NCBI GenBank assembly: GCA_020975725.1
Contig: QXJR01000013.1
Span: 496,001-560,000, forward strand
Reading direction: 5' to 3'
DNA from: Picocystis sp. L7
Lineage: Eukaryota > Chlorophyta > Picocystophyceae > Picocystales > Picocystaceae
DNA length: 64,000 bases
Position numbers and translations under genes: made by a program. Within the stretch, counting starts at the first letter, position 1; each line of letters starts with the position of its first letter. The notes beneath the pieces are model-generated. The model saw only the letters and a list, made by a program, of their open reading frames with translations, did no database searches and was not told the origin of the DNA. Below, in pieces: positions 30,858-41,800 of the stretch.

Positions 30858-31527
30858 CTCTGGCGTCGAAGGAGCAAGGACGTGTTTGGACTTCTTGCGT
30901 TGTGGAATCTGTCCATTGGTTGCCGCTCATCGTCCTTAAATACTTCACAGGCGGCATCTCCTATTCCTACCTAAAAAACCCCGTGGAGGAATATACCAGG
31001 TCTCTCATCTCGTACGCCATTCCACTCCTTCCTCGGACACGCTTCCCATCCCGCTCGCGGCGGTTGGAATCCTTCCTTGGCGACGATTCGTTTGCTTCTT
31101 GGACGTGAACCGCCTCCCACGCCGCCTGGTGCGGGTCACGTGGGTTCATCCTCGCCTCTTCGCATCTCCTTCGATGTCTTGGCCAGATTCCGGCATCCAT
31201 CGTTTCCAAGCGATCTTTCGGTCCAAGATACCTCGAGCTGGCCTCGAAACGCTCCTGGTCCTCCTCGGCACGCGCTCCCCTTCCGCCCCTTCGCCCGACC
31301 CTCGAGGGGAGGGGACCGCCCGCCCCGTGCGGGGACCGACGAGGAAGGGTTCGCCCCGGGGCGTGGTGTCCGTACGGGGCACAAGGTGGGGCGAGAACCG
31401 CATATGCTTCCGGGATCCCCCGGGGCGGTTTGTATAGGCTCGGCGTGGCGGTTCGTCCCACCAAGCCTCCCAGGAGGGTCGTGGGAGATGCCAATCGACG
31501 GCCAAGCCATAGGATTGGTTCGGCCGA
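30858..31527. other. divergent promoter region
   Basis: This lies between the phosphatase (minus) and the zinc transporter (plus). The frames here are short or low in coding character, and no motif array comparable to the others was noticed. Confidence 0.4.
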
Positions 31528-31701
31528 ATGGAGGATGCTCTGGAACGTGGATGTGTGGCAGGCGATGGACTTCCAGAGGATCAGAAAACGCACAGAAGAA
31601 CCAGCAGCGTGGAAGGCCAACACGCACGTGCATCCATGTCGCAGGACATGCAATGCCCGCTGCACGCGGTGTCCAAGGAGAAAGAGAAGGAGAGGCGCCA
31701 G
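31528..31701 (+). CDS. candidate first exon of the zinc transporter
   Basis: Fifty-eight codons start at an ATG and end CGCCAG|GTGAGG, a good donor. The peptide is hydrophilic, with a Cys-His string (DMQCPLHAVSKEKEKERRQ) like the Cys-containing cytosolic N-terminus of plant MTP transporters. Joining it to the transporter frame at 31851 needs a splice acceptor that I cannot find, so the assignment is tentative. Confidence 0.35.
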
Positions 31702-31850
31702 GTGAGGAGACGAGAGACGAGGCCCATCGTGCAGAACGAACGCCCGAACACAACAATGAGAAGGGGAAGGTCGGCCATTGGGACGTGACGACGTCGAATG
31801 TGGTGCTGACGGTCGGAAAAACGCGTCCCCGTGCGAACCAGGCCAAGTGA

Positions 31851-33041
31851 AAACTGTCTTGCATCGCCGGCCTGGTCCTCCTGTTCCTCTCGGTCGAGGT
31901 GGCAGGCGGCATCCGATCCGGAAGTCTCGCCATCCTTACCGATGCTGCGCATCTCTTGACCGATGCCATCGGCATTTTCATCTCGCTCTTTGCATTGATG
32001 ATGAGCGCAAAGAAACCTACAAAAACGATGTCCTACGGATACCACCGGTTAGAGATCCTCGGGGCCTTGATCTCCGTGCTGCTGATTTGGGCCGTCACTG
32101 GCGTGCTCGTTGTGGAAGCTACCATGAGGATCATGCAACCTGTAGATGTGGACGGGAAACTGATGCTGCTGGTTGCGTCCTTTGGCATCTTCATGAACGT
32201 CATCATGGTATGCATACTTCACGGAACGGAAATGGTTGCTTCTAATCACAGCTGCTGCCATGCTCACGGCCATCACACAACGAATCCATCTGGATACGAA
32301 GTCGTGCAGGACCCGGTATGCGAGGGAAGCCCTTTGATAGGATCAAAGGATGGGTGCTGCCACCATGGACACCACCATGGACATGGCGATAAGGGTCCCG
32401 ACAGGAACATGGCCGAAGGAAACGCTCATGCTGCCTCCCAAGATGCGAACCTTCCGGGGTCAAACTGGAACAAGCACACAATCGCGAAAAATGCCAGGGA
32501 TGCACTCTCTCATGCCCACAGCCTAGGCACCGAGAAGACGAAAAGCGCTCATTCTGAATACAAGGTGCTAGACATAGACGTGGGGGGTGTCCCTATGCCA
32601 GCGAAGCCAACCAATGTCAATGTGCGAAGTGCTTATCTGCATGTGCTGGGGGACTTGATACAAAGCACTGGTGTTGCGGTTGCCGGGCTCACTATATATT
32701 TCCACCCCGGCTGGAGAATTTTAGATCCCATATGCACGTATGTGTTCTCTACCATGGTGCTGCTGACCACACGAAAGCTCTTCTGCGATGTCACAGGCGT
32801 GCTGTTGGAGCGCACCCCAGACACCGTGGATCCAGCACAGATCAAACGGAGTATCTCTGCTGAGGCTGGTGTACATGAAGTCGTTGATCTTCACATCTGG
32901 TCCATAACTTTTGATCAGGTTGCATTGACGGCGAGGCTGGCTGTGTGTGAAAGTGCAAACAAAGAAGGGCTGCTCGGCCGGGTGAAGCAGCGCTGTCGGG
33001 ACTTCGGCATACATCATACAACGTTGGAAATGTTCGGGTGA
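31851..33041 (+). CDS. CDF/ZnT zinc transporter (MTP type), N-terminus unresolved
   Basis: This is a cation diffusion facilitator that would export Zn2+ from the cytosol into vacuole or vesicles in exchange for protons. TM1 is CIAGLVLLFLSVEVAGG. TM2 carries HLLTDA (the HxxxD zinc site). TM3 and TM4 follow (ILGALISVLLIWAVTGVLVVEA; MLLVASFGIFMNVIMVCIL), then a His/Cys-rich loop (CCHHGHHHGHGDKG). TM5 has HVLGDL (second HxxxD) and TM6 is present. The C-terminal cytosolic domain includes VVDLHIWSITFDQVALTARLAV. The transporter body is complete. However, the frame is closed by TGA at 31848, directly before the conserved Lys-Leu that precedes TM1. There is neither an in-frame ATG nor a canonical acceptor there. 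Possible explanations are a non-canonical splice, a sequence error or a damaged gene. Confidence 0.85.
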   Translation, partial: KLSCIAGLVLLFLSVEVAGGIRSGSLAILTDAAHLLTDAIGIFISLFALMMSAKKPTKTMSYGYHRLEILGALISVLLIWAVTGVLVVEATMRIMQPVDVDGKLMLLVASFGIFMNVIMVCILHGTEMVASNHSCCHAHGHHTTNPSGYEVVQDPVCEGSPLIGSKDGCCHHGHHHGHGDKGPDRNMAEGNAHAASQDANLPGSNWNKHTIAKNARDALSHAHSLGTEKTKSAHSEYKVLDIDVGGVPMPAKPTNVNVRSAYLHVLGDLIQSTGVAVAGLTIYFHPGWRILDPICTYVFSTMVLLTTRKLFCDVTGVLLERTPDTVDPAQIKRSISAEAGVHEVVDLHIWSITFDQVALTARLAVCESANKEGLLGRVKQRCRDFGIHHTTLEMFG

Positions 33042-33843
33042 ATCTGACTGATGGTTGGCCTTCAATCCGGCGGATGAGGATTTGCCAAGTCGAATCTGAG
33101 AAAGCCAGCCATTTCATCGGGTGCACGGGATTCAGGTGCCACGGCCGATCAGCCATCCGACTTGGGCAACCATGCTTGCACAAGCAAAAGTCCACAAAGG
33201 AATTCCGGCATGGAGTGTACAATGGCACTGTGTGTCCCACATGAAGGATAAGCTACTTGGTATGTTTGGAGCTGCCTCGCTGCTTTACATCTTACCAACG
33301 CCACAGGCCAACAAGGGTGCACATGTAGGAACGGTATCGATACGGGATGTTTCGGCTTCTCCACCCTTCTCTTCTCTTACCAAAGCCTTCTCTTCCAATG
33401 CCGTCCCAAGGAAACCTTTGTCCACGAAAGCTGGCTTCTGGCTTCCTCTCTTCGCGGAGGTGTTGCTGGATTCGACCCAAGTTGACCCTGCACCTGGTGG
33501 TTCCTTTCCTTCTCAACGTGGTGTCCTTGAATAGAGGGCTTGCGCACATCGAAGCCAAGTTTGAGCCTGCCTCGGGTGAGTCCTGTGGCCTTGTGCCGGA
33601 TGCTATGGCGCCCCGATGCCCATCTCCCCACAGCACACGACCTGGACTCGTGTCGTGTTGGGGTGGAAGTGTGATGTGGGGGGGTACAACACGGTCCGAG
33701 ATAAGTGGGGCGGGGACACGTGTCCTTTACGAACAGCACACAAGCCTACAGGAGGGACGCACGAGTTGGAAGTGACAAAGGCCGGAGCTGCGGCAAGAAC
33801 GGGAGACGAGCACCACCGTCGAAGATCACGTGACACAGGTGAG
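33042..33843. other. intergenic
   Basis: This is the 3' flank of the transporter and the 5' flank of the glycosyltransferase. No gene was recognised. Confidence 0.45.
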
Positions 33844-34893
33844 ATGACGAAAGCACTTGTCGCACCAGCGGGCAGCCAAGGGTACAACTTGCGCCTCTTG
33901 TGCAGAAGTCTACTGGGCACGTACCACCTGGCAAACGAATCCATCCTCGAAAGCGGATTCACGAAGTGTTGCTTGATCCTGTTGTGGATGCTGGCCACCT
34001 TGGCATATTGGTTGGGAGCAATCGTCGGATCGAAAACTCTCCAAGCACAACATCGAAACAGCAACCGCTGTTTCGAAGACCCAGTAGACAACACCTTGGA
34101 GATGCAGCACGATGGGAATGGAAAAGGTGCTTTTGAAGCAGCCATCATCATACCAGCACTTGTGAGAAACTTAACCGAGCAAACTCAACTGCATAAAAGT
34201 GTTGAGAGCATTCTTTCTCAATGCACGCCCAAGCAGCTCGTGGTGGTAGTGGATGATGGATCACCGTTCACAGTCAGGTTGAACCTAAACCTATCAAACT
34301 TTGCCCTTTTACGTCGGTCTCGTAACGGAGGTCCTGCAGCTGCTAGGAATACTGGTGCACAATATGCGCTTGGTAGAGGAGCACAGATCATTTGCTTCCT
34401 CGACAGCGATGCCAGTGCACACGAGCAATGGCTGAGGGAGCATTTAACCATGCAGTCCTCAAAACCAGGCATTTATGGTGGTTGGACCACATCAAGTTCC
34501 CTAGGCCTTGTCAGCAAATTACACGACTATGTTGGAACCTTGCGCGGTCCTTTGCTCCCTGATGGATCCTTGCTGTATGCACCGACATGCAATCTAAGTG
34601 TCTCATCAGCATGTTGGGTACTCTTTGATGAGTCCTTCAAAAGTGCAGCCTTTGAAGATGTCGAGTTTTGCGTGCGTCAGAGGAAACAAGGATGGAAGAC
34701 ACGGCTTGTCGCGACGGCATTGGTGTACCACAAGTATGAAACCTCTTTGTTTGCCTTGTGCAAGCAATTTTACCGTTATGGCAAGGCAGAGCCCAGAATG
34801 ATAGGGAAGCATCCAGAGTACCCCGATTGGTTGGCAATTGCAAGCACCAACTACAAACAAGAAGTGATGGTCACTACAAAGAAGGATACCTAA
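33844..34893 (+). CDS. family-2 glycosyltransferase, type II membrane protein
   Basis: This is 349 aa, or 425 aa if an upstream in-frame ATG at 33616 is used. One membrane anchor near residues 37-57 (CCLILLWMLATLAYWLGAIVG) follows a short cytosolic tail, so the catalytic part should face the Golgi or ER lumen. The GT-A fold shows AAIIIPALVRN, QLVVVVDDGSPF (nucleotide-binding Asp), RNGGPAAARNTGA, and the DxD motif in ICFLDSDASAHEQWL. The acceptor-side AFEDVEFCVRQRKQGWKTRL (ED base and Q/R-rich helix) follows. This is the usual order in GT2 enzymes that use nucleotide-sugar donors. The sugar and acceptor cannot be told from sequence; cell-wall or glycan synthesis is likely. Confidence 0.82.
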   Translation: MTKALVAPAGSQGYNLRLLCRSLLGTYHLANESILESGFTKCCLILLWMLATLAYWLGAIVGSKTLQAQHRNSNRCFEDPVDNTLEMQHDGNGKGAFEAAIIIPALVRNLTEQTQLHKSVESILSQCTPKQLVVVVDDGSPFTVRLNLNLSNFALLRRSRNGGPAAARNTGAQYALGRGAQIICFLDSDASAHEQWLREHLTMQSSKPGIYGGWTTSSSLGLVSKLHDYVGTLRGPLLPDGSLLYAPTCNLSVSSACWVLFDESFKSAAFEDVEFCVRQRKQGWKTRLVATALVYHKYETSLFALCKQFYRYGKAEPRMIGKHPEYPDWLAIASTNYKQEVMVTTKKDT

Positions 34894-36899
34894 ATGCTGT
34901 GTTGATGGGGAGGATATTGGGTGCGCCCTTACACTAAAACGCGTTTGTGTATGAAACCGTGTAAGTAGAGGATGCTCATTCCTTCAAGCTTCCATGGCTA
35001 GCATGCGTCAAGAAGTGGGCGATTTGCTCCAAGGTTTAGCTATAGTCTTGCTAGAGTTGATTGCCTGTCGATCCAATATTTGAAATTGGAATCTGCTCAA
35101 TATTTCCATGGTCTTTAGGACCAAATCGTTCATTCACATCTTGATCCCGTTGCTCAAGTGCCAACTACTCATAGAACGATTCGGAAATCTTTGCAACCCT
35201 ATAGAATTTTCTACGTACGAGTGTGGAATCGTTAGTAATGAAGGGGGACAAAGTAACACTGCACTTCTTTCATAGAAGGGAAGTTCAATGGAGTGATCTT
35301 TCGTTACAATCTATTGAAGCACTCGCTTTGACACAACGTTTGTGAGATAGGTGCTGACAAGAGGTTGGCAATGGCAACCTAGCCCCTTACTCTAAAGTAC
35401 ATATCGAATGTGATCAACCTTAGCAACCCTATTCGATTCATAACTTGTCAATCGGCTTTCTTCGTCTTGACTTGTTGGCACCTCGGCTATTGGAAACAAG
35501 TTCATTCGAGAGCACGTACACTCGATGCAAGAGAGACTAAGAAGCCTTCTCTTCCATCTCGGTTCATTCCCAATCTCAGGTATGAGTGGCTCGGCTTGCG
35601 CCTGAAAGAGTGCCCCGTAATACCATTGGATACATAGTACGAGCCCCATCTTGTCCACGAAGGGCTTGACTCGGGGAGTGCTTATAGTGTACACCTTTCC
35701 ACAAGATTCCACAACGCAATGAATGCTAGGACCGCTCACCGTCCTTGCTTTTCTCGAACCACGTGCAATAATTGTCTAGTAAAAACGCATGCACACTTCC
35801 AAAGATTCCCTCGAGCATGCAAACCCATGAGTCCCATAAAAAAACCGTCAAACCATGCCAACTTGGGAAGGCCTCCATGTGGCTCTCGTCTTAACAGTAG
35901 GGGTGTACAATACACTTGACGAATCTCCTCTCGGTCAAGTCCTCGCTCGATTTGAAAAACATGCATCATACTACAAACTCCGGATTCACAATGCTTTTGA
36001 AGGCGATCTTGGGCCACGTCCGTACTTTTCCACCAGCCAATTTACAAAGTCGGCAAAGCTTTGGCCAATTTATCGTGGTCGGCTTTGCTTGAAGGTGTGG
36101 TTCGTGAGGCGTACTTCATTCCTAGCAATGGAACAAGTTGCAATTCTTCTATTCAAGCAACCGAGCTCCGACATGAACATTGGCTTCCTATCCCTTTGCT
36201 TCAAAGAGATGGATTATAAAATTGGTGCCTTGCACACCTCTCCACAACCAATGCGTGAACAACTTTGAACCCTCTTAGTCTTCATTTTTGAGTCCGAACA
36301 TTGTTGTCACCCTTCGTGGGCGCACAACATTCTAGACGATGTTAGGAATAATCTTGATGGAACATTCAAGGGATGCCAAGTAGAGAAAGAATTGCTTGAT
36401 AGGAAAGACTGTTTGACCCCTTGTTCCGAGGTTCTTTTCCTTCAAAGGGATGAAAGATTCCGTGAGAAGAGTGCACATTTCTTTTTCACGTACCTAACGC
36501 CGGGGATCGGCGTATTATCTCGTTTAGAAGCAAGGGATGGGAAGCTGACTAGATGCCAACTACTACGATCATGCTTCTTCTAGCAGGCGGAAATGTTTGT
36601 ACGAAGGAATCCCCCATGCACTTGAAGACATTATCCCGCGATCCGAAAAGCAGCCCGTGGTGAATGTGTCTAACTTGTAAGTCTCATGGAATATCTCCGC
36701 ATAAATGAAGAACCCATAGCACCATTTCACAACTGTGAGTTGCTTCATAGAAGTGGTTGGATCACCGGCAAAACATTTTCAAGCAAATTCGAATGGACTG
36801 TGCAAAGAGTAAGTCTCAACAATTGCGATGAAGATTGCCTTGATTTCTCGATACCATGCACTGTTGCGATATCCATAATTCTAGTACATATGATGGTTG
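34894..36899. other. A+T-richer intergenic block, insertion target
   Basis: About 2 kb, distinctly richer in A+T than its surroundings, with many short, broken, overlapping frames and no recognisable domain. It could be an old decayed element or host intergenic DNA. The retrotransposon tandem inserted at its right edge. Confidence 0.4.
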
Positions 36900-36903
36900 A
36901 GTT
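36900..36903. repeat. target-site duplication AGTT, left
   Basis: AGTT directly precedes the first LTR and recurs right after the last LTR at 51053-51056. No such copy separates the two elements in the middle. Confidence 0.75.
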
Positions 36904-37520
36904 TGTAAGGCCCCCTTTGAAAAGGTGCCTTTGGCCAGGTCTCCTTCGAAGACCTGATCCTGAGATGACCCTGGTATCTGGGCTCCTTGTAAAGGACCCC
37001 CTACCTCGTTAGACCCGGGCCGCCCCTGGACGGGTCCCGGACTCGGATAGACATGCTTTGTTTTGGTGCTTCAGCACAAGATTTAGTTGGAAAGGGGGAC
37101 TGCCCCTTTCCAATCAATCAGTAAGGATCCCCGATCCCCGATAAAGGGGCAGTCCCCCACCTTTACTAAGACTGAGAGGGACTGGGGACGGGATCGGGGG
37201 CACCCCGATCCCGAGGGTACTCCCCGAAAGGATCGTACGGTCAAGTACACAGCAGCTACTCGGTTCTTGCTGGGAAACTGTGTCCTAACCTTCTGATTGG
37301 TCATCCAAACATCCGGAAGATTCTGTTGGGCAGGATCTTCGAGCGGATAAGGCTGAAACACTCCCCCTTATGAGAGGCTATGTAGGGCCCTCAAGGGATC
37401 ATGAAAACCACCACTTCTTGCCGTTGAACTTCCGCTCCATCGACCTCCACCTTCTCACGTGTGCCATCAGTCGCCTTGGCGAGAGGAAGACTGTACCTCC
37501 GTCCACAACAGGACGCCACA
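36904..37520 (+). repeat. LTR 1 (5')
   Basis: 617 bp, TGTAAG...GCCACA. It contains a near-perfect inverted repeat around 37091-37155 (GGGGGACTGCCCC and its complement) that could form a strong hairpin in the RNA. Confidence 0.95.
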
Positions 37521-37542
37521 CTGTCGAAGCAATTCTTCTCGC

Positions 37543-38820
37543 ATGAGCGACCAAGAAGACGGTCTTCCCTTGAGGACTCACACTCGCCTCCAAGGCATGA
37601 GGGACGAGTTGGAAAGGGAACAAGAGGCAAGGGCCGAGCTACAAGCTCGTTATCAAGCTCTCGAAGGGGAGCTCCAACGTTTGCAAACGTCTCTCCCCCG
37701 AGAGGAAGATCCGGACCCGGCCCACGAGCCCGAAAACAAGAGCGAAGAGAGCGGAGAGAAGAGCGAAGAGGACATCCAAGTAATCCTCAAGCCAAAGAGT
37801 GCTGAAGAGACTATGGCTCAAAAGCCACCTCCTGCCCTCCCATACACCGAGCATGGGCTCCTTTCACTTACAAGTATGTACCAAACCATGGGCGCATCGC
37901 AACGACTCCAAGGAGTCACGCTCAACAAACCCAAGAGCTTCTCCGGTATCGAGGTGGCCACGGAGCCATATGCTTTGACCCATTGGTACCGTGAGGTATC
38001 TTGCTGGGTTCAAAGTTACGCCACCCAACCAACCCAACAAGTAGTCTTGGCACTTCAAACCTTGACAGGAACAGCCCGTATCATGATGGACAACATCATC
38101 ATGGCTGATGGCAACCGAGTACAAGACCTTCCGGCTCTCTACGCCGTCCTCAAGGACACCTTCCAACGAAGGGACCCCGGCCCCGATGCCTGGAAAGAGT
38201 TCCAGCGAGCACGTATGCGTACGGACAGCGAGAGCGTCGTTCAGTTTTTGAATCGCTTGCTCTTATTAAGCTTTGTGGTGAATATGAGCTCTGATCCCAC
38301 TTGTGTGGCTATCACGGAAAATGACATCGCCACAAAGTTACGCACTGGACTGCCTTACAGCCTGGGGAATCAAGTGGAGCATCGTTTCCAGCTCTTGGTG
38401 GAACTGGGACAAACACCGGACATAACACCCTGGGGGATAGCAGCAGCAGCCTTACGGATCGAGTCGCAAAACACCATTGCATCAAGAAACATGATCCGTC
38501 AGCAAAAAGTCACTGCGCGAACGCCTACGCGCCATCCAAGGGAGACAGTTGTCAATGCTCTCCCTGGGGCCGGCGAAATCGATAGCGCCGGGCAACCTCC
38601 CAACGCCCGTTCCTTCAAGCGCTTTGCTGAATTATCGGCCGAGCAACAACGCCGTATCGTACAGGTGCAGACACAACTTCGTGCGCTGCCGCTGGGAGCT
38701 AATCTCACTGCAGAACAAATGGGCCAATGCCGGGCCAACTCTTTGTGTCCCAGGTGTCGGCGTTACGGCCATGACGCTAAGCGCTGCCGTCACACATCCC
38801 CAATGATACCAAAAAACTGA
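37543..38820 (+). CDS. gag: Gag of retrotransposon copy 1
   Basis: This is a 425-aa capsid polyprotein. It has a charged coiled-coil N-terminus (about 10-60), an acidic linker, a capsid-like helical middle (SFSGIEVATEPYALTHWYREV, then QFLNRLLLL) and a CCHC zinc knuckle near the end (CPRCRRYGHDAKRC). The start codon is 22 bp after the LTR. Pol follows in the -1 frame. The heptamer A AAA AAC sits just before the gag stop, a site of the kind this family uses for programmed -1 frameshifting. Confidence 0.85.
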   Translation: MSDQEDGLPLRTHTRLQGMRDELEREQEARAELQARYQALEGELQRLQTSLPREEDPDPAHEPENKSEESGEKSEEDIQVILKPKSAEETMAQKPPPALPYTEHGLLSLTSMYQTMGASQRLQGVTLNKPKSFSGIEVATEPYALTHWYREVSCWVQSYATQPTQQVVLALQTLTGTARIMMDNIIMADGNRVQDLPALYAVLKDTFQRRDPGPDAWKEFQRARMRTDSESVVQFLNRLLLLSFVVNMSSDPTCVAITENDIATKLRTGLPYSLGNQVEHRFQLLVELGQTPDITPWGIAAAALRIESQNTIASRNMIRQQKVTARTPTRHPRETVVNALPGAGEIDSAGQPPNARSFKRFAELSAEQQRRIVQVQTQLRALPLGANLTAEQMGQCRANSLCPRCRRYGHDAKRCRHTSPMIPKN

Positions 38821-38888
38821 GCAGGCTTCCCCCGACGGACGAGGCTGTCGGGACGAAGCCGGGAGAGGAGCCCACAGAACCTTCTTCC

Positions 38889-41800
38889 TTGGAACAAGCA
38901 GTTGTCAACCTTTACCCAGGCACAGTGGTTACACTGCGGGCATCCTCCAATCCTCGACCACGCTGTGAATTCCTCACAGCATGCTGTTACCTAGGGTCCA
39001 GCAAGGACCCCCAACTGCGTACACAGGCCTACCTGGACACGCTCGCCAGCAACTCTTTTATCAGCCTTGGATTGTACAACAGGCTGCAAAAACATGACCC
39101 TCATCAGCGATATTGGAATACAACAAACAAGTACTTCAATTTCAACCTGGCTGTAGGTACTACAGAACACCGAGCCCAGGTCTTATCCGTCCTATTACAA
39201 ATGGACAGTTTCCAAGTCTGGCATACCTTTGGAGTCGCACCCATCGAATCTTTCGATTGTATTCTCGGGGCCGACTTCTGTCAAGCCTACTTATGCAACA
39301 TTCGCTGGCAAGACAAATTGATGGAATTACAGGACTCCTGCGGCATCACCCATGCCATCCAGGGAGATGCAGATTTCTTGACTTCGCGCAAATTGGACCT
39401 GATCGTACCGCCATCAGAGGTAAACAGAGCCATACAGTCTCCAGACTGCCTCTTCTTAATGGTACAACCTGTGGACACCTCCCAAGAATTATCGGCTGAG
39501 GAACAAGACTTCTCTACCTTCCGCAGTAAACTTACCGACGCGCTCACTCTTACAGATGGACAACAACAACGACTGGACTGCTTGCTGGACAGGTATAATG
39601 CCTGCTTTGAGAAACGTACGAGCATACCAAAAGAAAGGATACCTGGAGAGTCCTTCAAAATTGCGCTCAAGGAAGGAACGCAGCCGGTTCACCGGAACTA
39701 TTACAGGTTATCGCCCCACCAACAACAGGCGTTGCGCGAACTCCTTGCTGAGTACGTGGATGCCGGAAAAATGGATATCTGCGCAGGATCGAGCTGGGGC
39801 GCCCCCGTCTTGCTTATACCTAAGAAGGATGGGGGGTGGCGAGTTGTCTTTGATTACCGACTGCTGAATGCAGCCACAGTCAAAGATAGGTATCCCCTAC
39901 CTCGCATCGATGATCATCTGCAAAATTTGCAAGGATCTCATCTGTTCTCCTCTGTCGATGCGCTTGATGGGTTCCATCAGTTGACTATGGACCCTGAGGA
40001 CATAGACAAAACAGCGGTGGTTACCCCATTTGGTAGTTACATATGGCGTGTAATGCCTATGGGCCTTGCCAATGCTCCAGCAGCCTTCCAAAGGATGATG
40101 AATCGCATTTTTGGAGCCCATCCGTTCTTGAAAGTTTATATGGATGACATTCTCATCCATTCCGTGGACCATGAGTCTCACTTTCAACATTTGGAGCAGT
40201 TCTTCCAATTGTGTCTGCAGAATGACATTAAACTGAAGAAGTCGAAATGCCACTTCTTTCATCAGACCCTTGAATGGGTTGGTTTCCAGATCCACGACGG
40301 CCAGCTGTCCTGCGCCGACCACCTGGTTCAGCGCATTCAAAGCTTTACAAAGCCAGTCACCCACAAGCAGAACCTTGCCTTTCTAGGCTTGTGCCAGTTT
40401 TATATGCGATTTGTCCAGAATTATGCCAACATCGCTGCTCCGTTAACAGAACTTACACGGAAGCAATACAAACATGACTTTGTACATTACTGGAAACAAC
40501 AACACGACATCGCTTTTGATCAGTTAGTACACATGCTTACATCTAGACCCATCCTGCAACTCTTTGATGAAGACAGGCTCATCCGCATCGAAACTGATGC
40601 TTCAAACCTGGGCATGGGAGCCGTTCTATTACAACAGATCCCAGACGGGCAGTGGAAACCAGTGGAATTCTGGTCGAAGAAATTTAATGCCGCACAACGC
40701 AACTATCATCCTGCAGAAAAGGAGACTTGTGCCATTGTATATGCATTACAACATTGGCGACATCTCTTGTTTGGCCAACTGTTCACGGTTGTTACCGACA
40801 ACAGCGCAAGTGCATACCTACAGACCAAATCATCAGAACAACTTAGTCCTAGAGACCAACGATGGGTAGCAAAGCTCGCATACTTCGCTCCATTCCAGGT
40901 CGTATACCGTCCAGGTCCAGAAAACATCACGGCCGATTACCTATCCAGGCAAGGAACAACCAGTGACAGCCCTGTCATCTGCATCCTGGATCTTTGTGCC
41001 GGCATGGGCACAGTTCTACGCGCCCTATGGAATCTATTACCAGCATCCTGCCCCATGCAGGTTGATTATATCGCCGTTGAAACGGACCCCAGTGCTCGCA
41101 GCGTAATCCGTCGGGTATTTGCAGATGTTAATCTGGACAGGCCAGGCATGTTCCTTCGAACAGATATATTCCGTTACGGCAACGATGTGCGCCATTTAGC
41201 ACATCGGCGCAAGCTACCAAAAGTGAACCTGCTAATCGCTGGCGTTCCGTGCCAACCGTTCTCCAGAGCTAATAACTCCCAGGACTACCCCAGCCAGGGT
41301 CTCCGAGACCCACGAGAGTTGTTTACAGTTGTGCATCAGATTTACGAACGAGCCAATCGCCCGGATTACATCATCGAATGCACTCCTTTTGCAGCTCACT
41401 TGCAACAAGACTTCCAAGACGTATCCCTACTGTTTGGGGACCCCACATTACATAATCTTGCTGAGTACTGCCCACAGAAACGCGTGCGTTACTGTTGGAC
41501 ATCTCTCCCCACTGGAAAACCAATTACTCACCGAACAGACTTACCGCTTACTTGGCAAGAATGTTTGCTGGAAGGATCACGGGTACCTCTGGACAATTCA
41601 CGTGCGCCGATACTTAAATGTCCTACGCTGATGGCAGCTACCCGTTCGCATAGTGACAGGAGCAGATCCTCCTGGGTATACGATGCATCGGACACGCTAC
41701 GCCCCCTTCACATAAACGAAAAAGAACGCCTGGTGGGCATGGAAATTAATGACACTGCAGCTGAGGGAGTCACAGAAGCAGCAAGACATAGAATGTGCGG

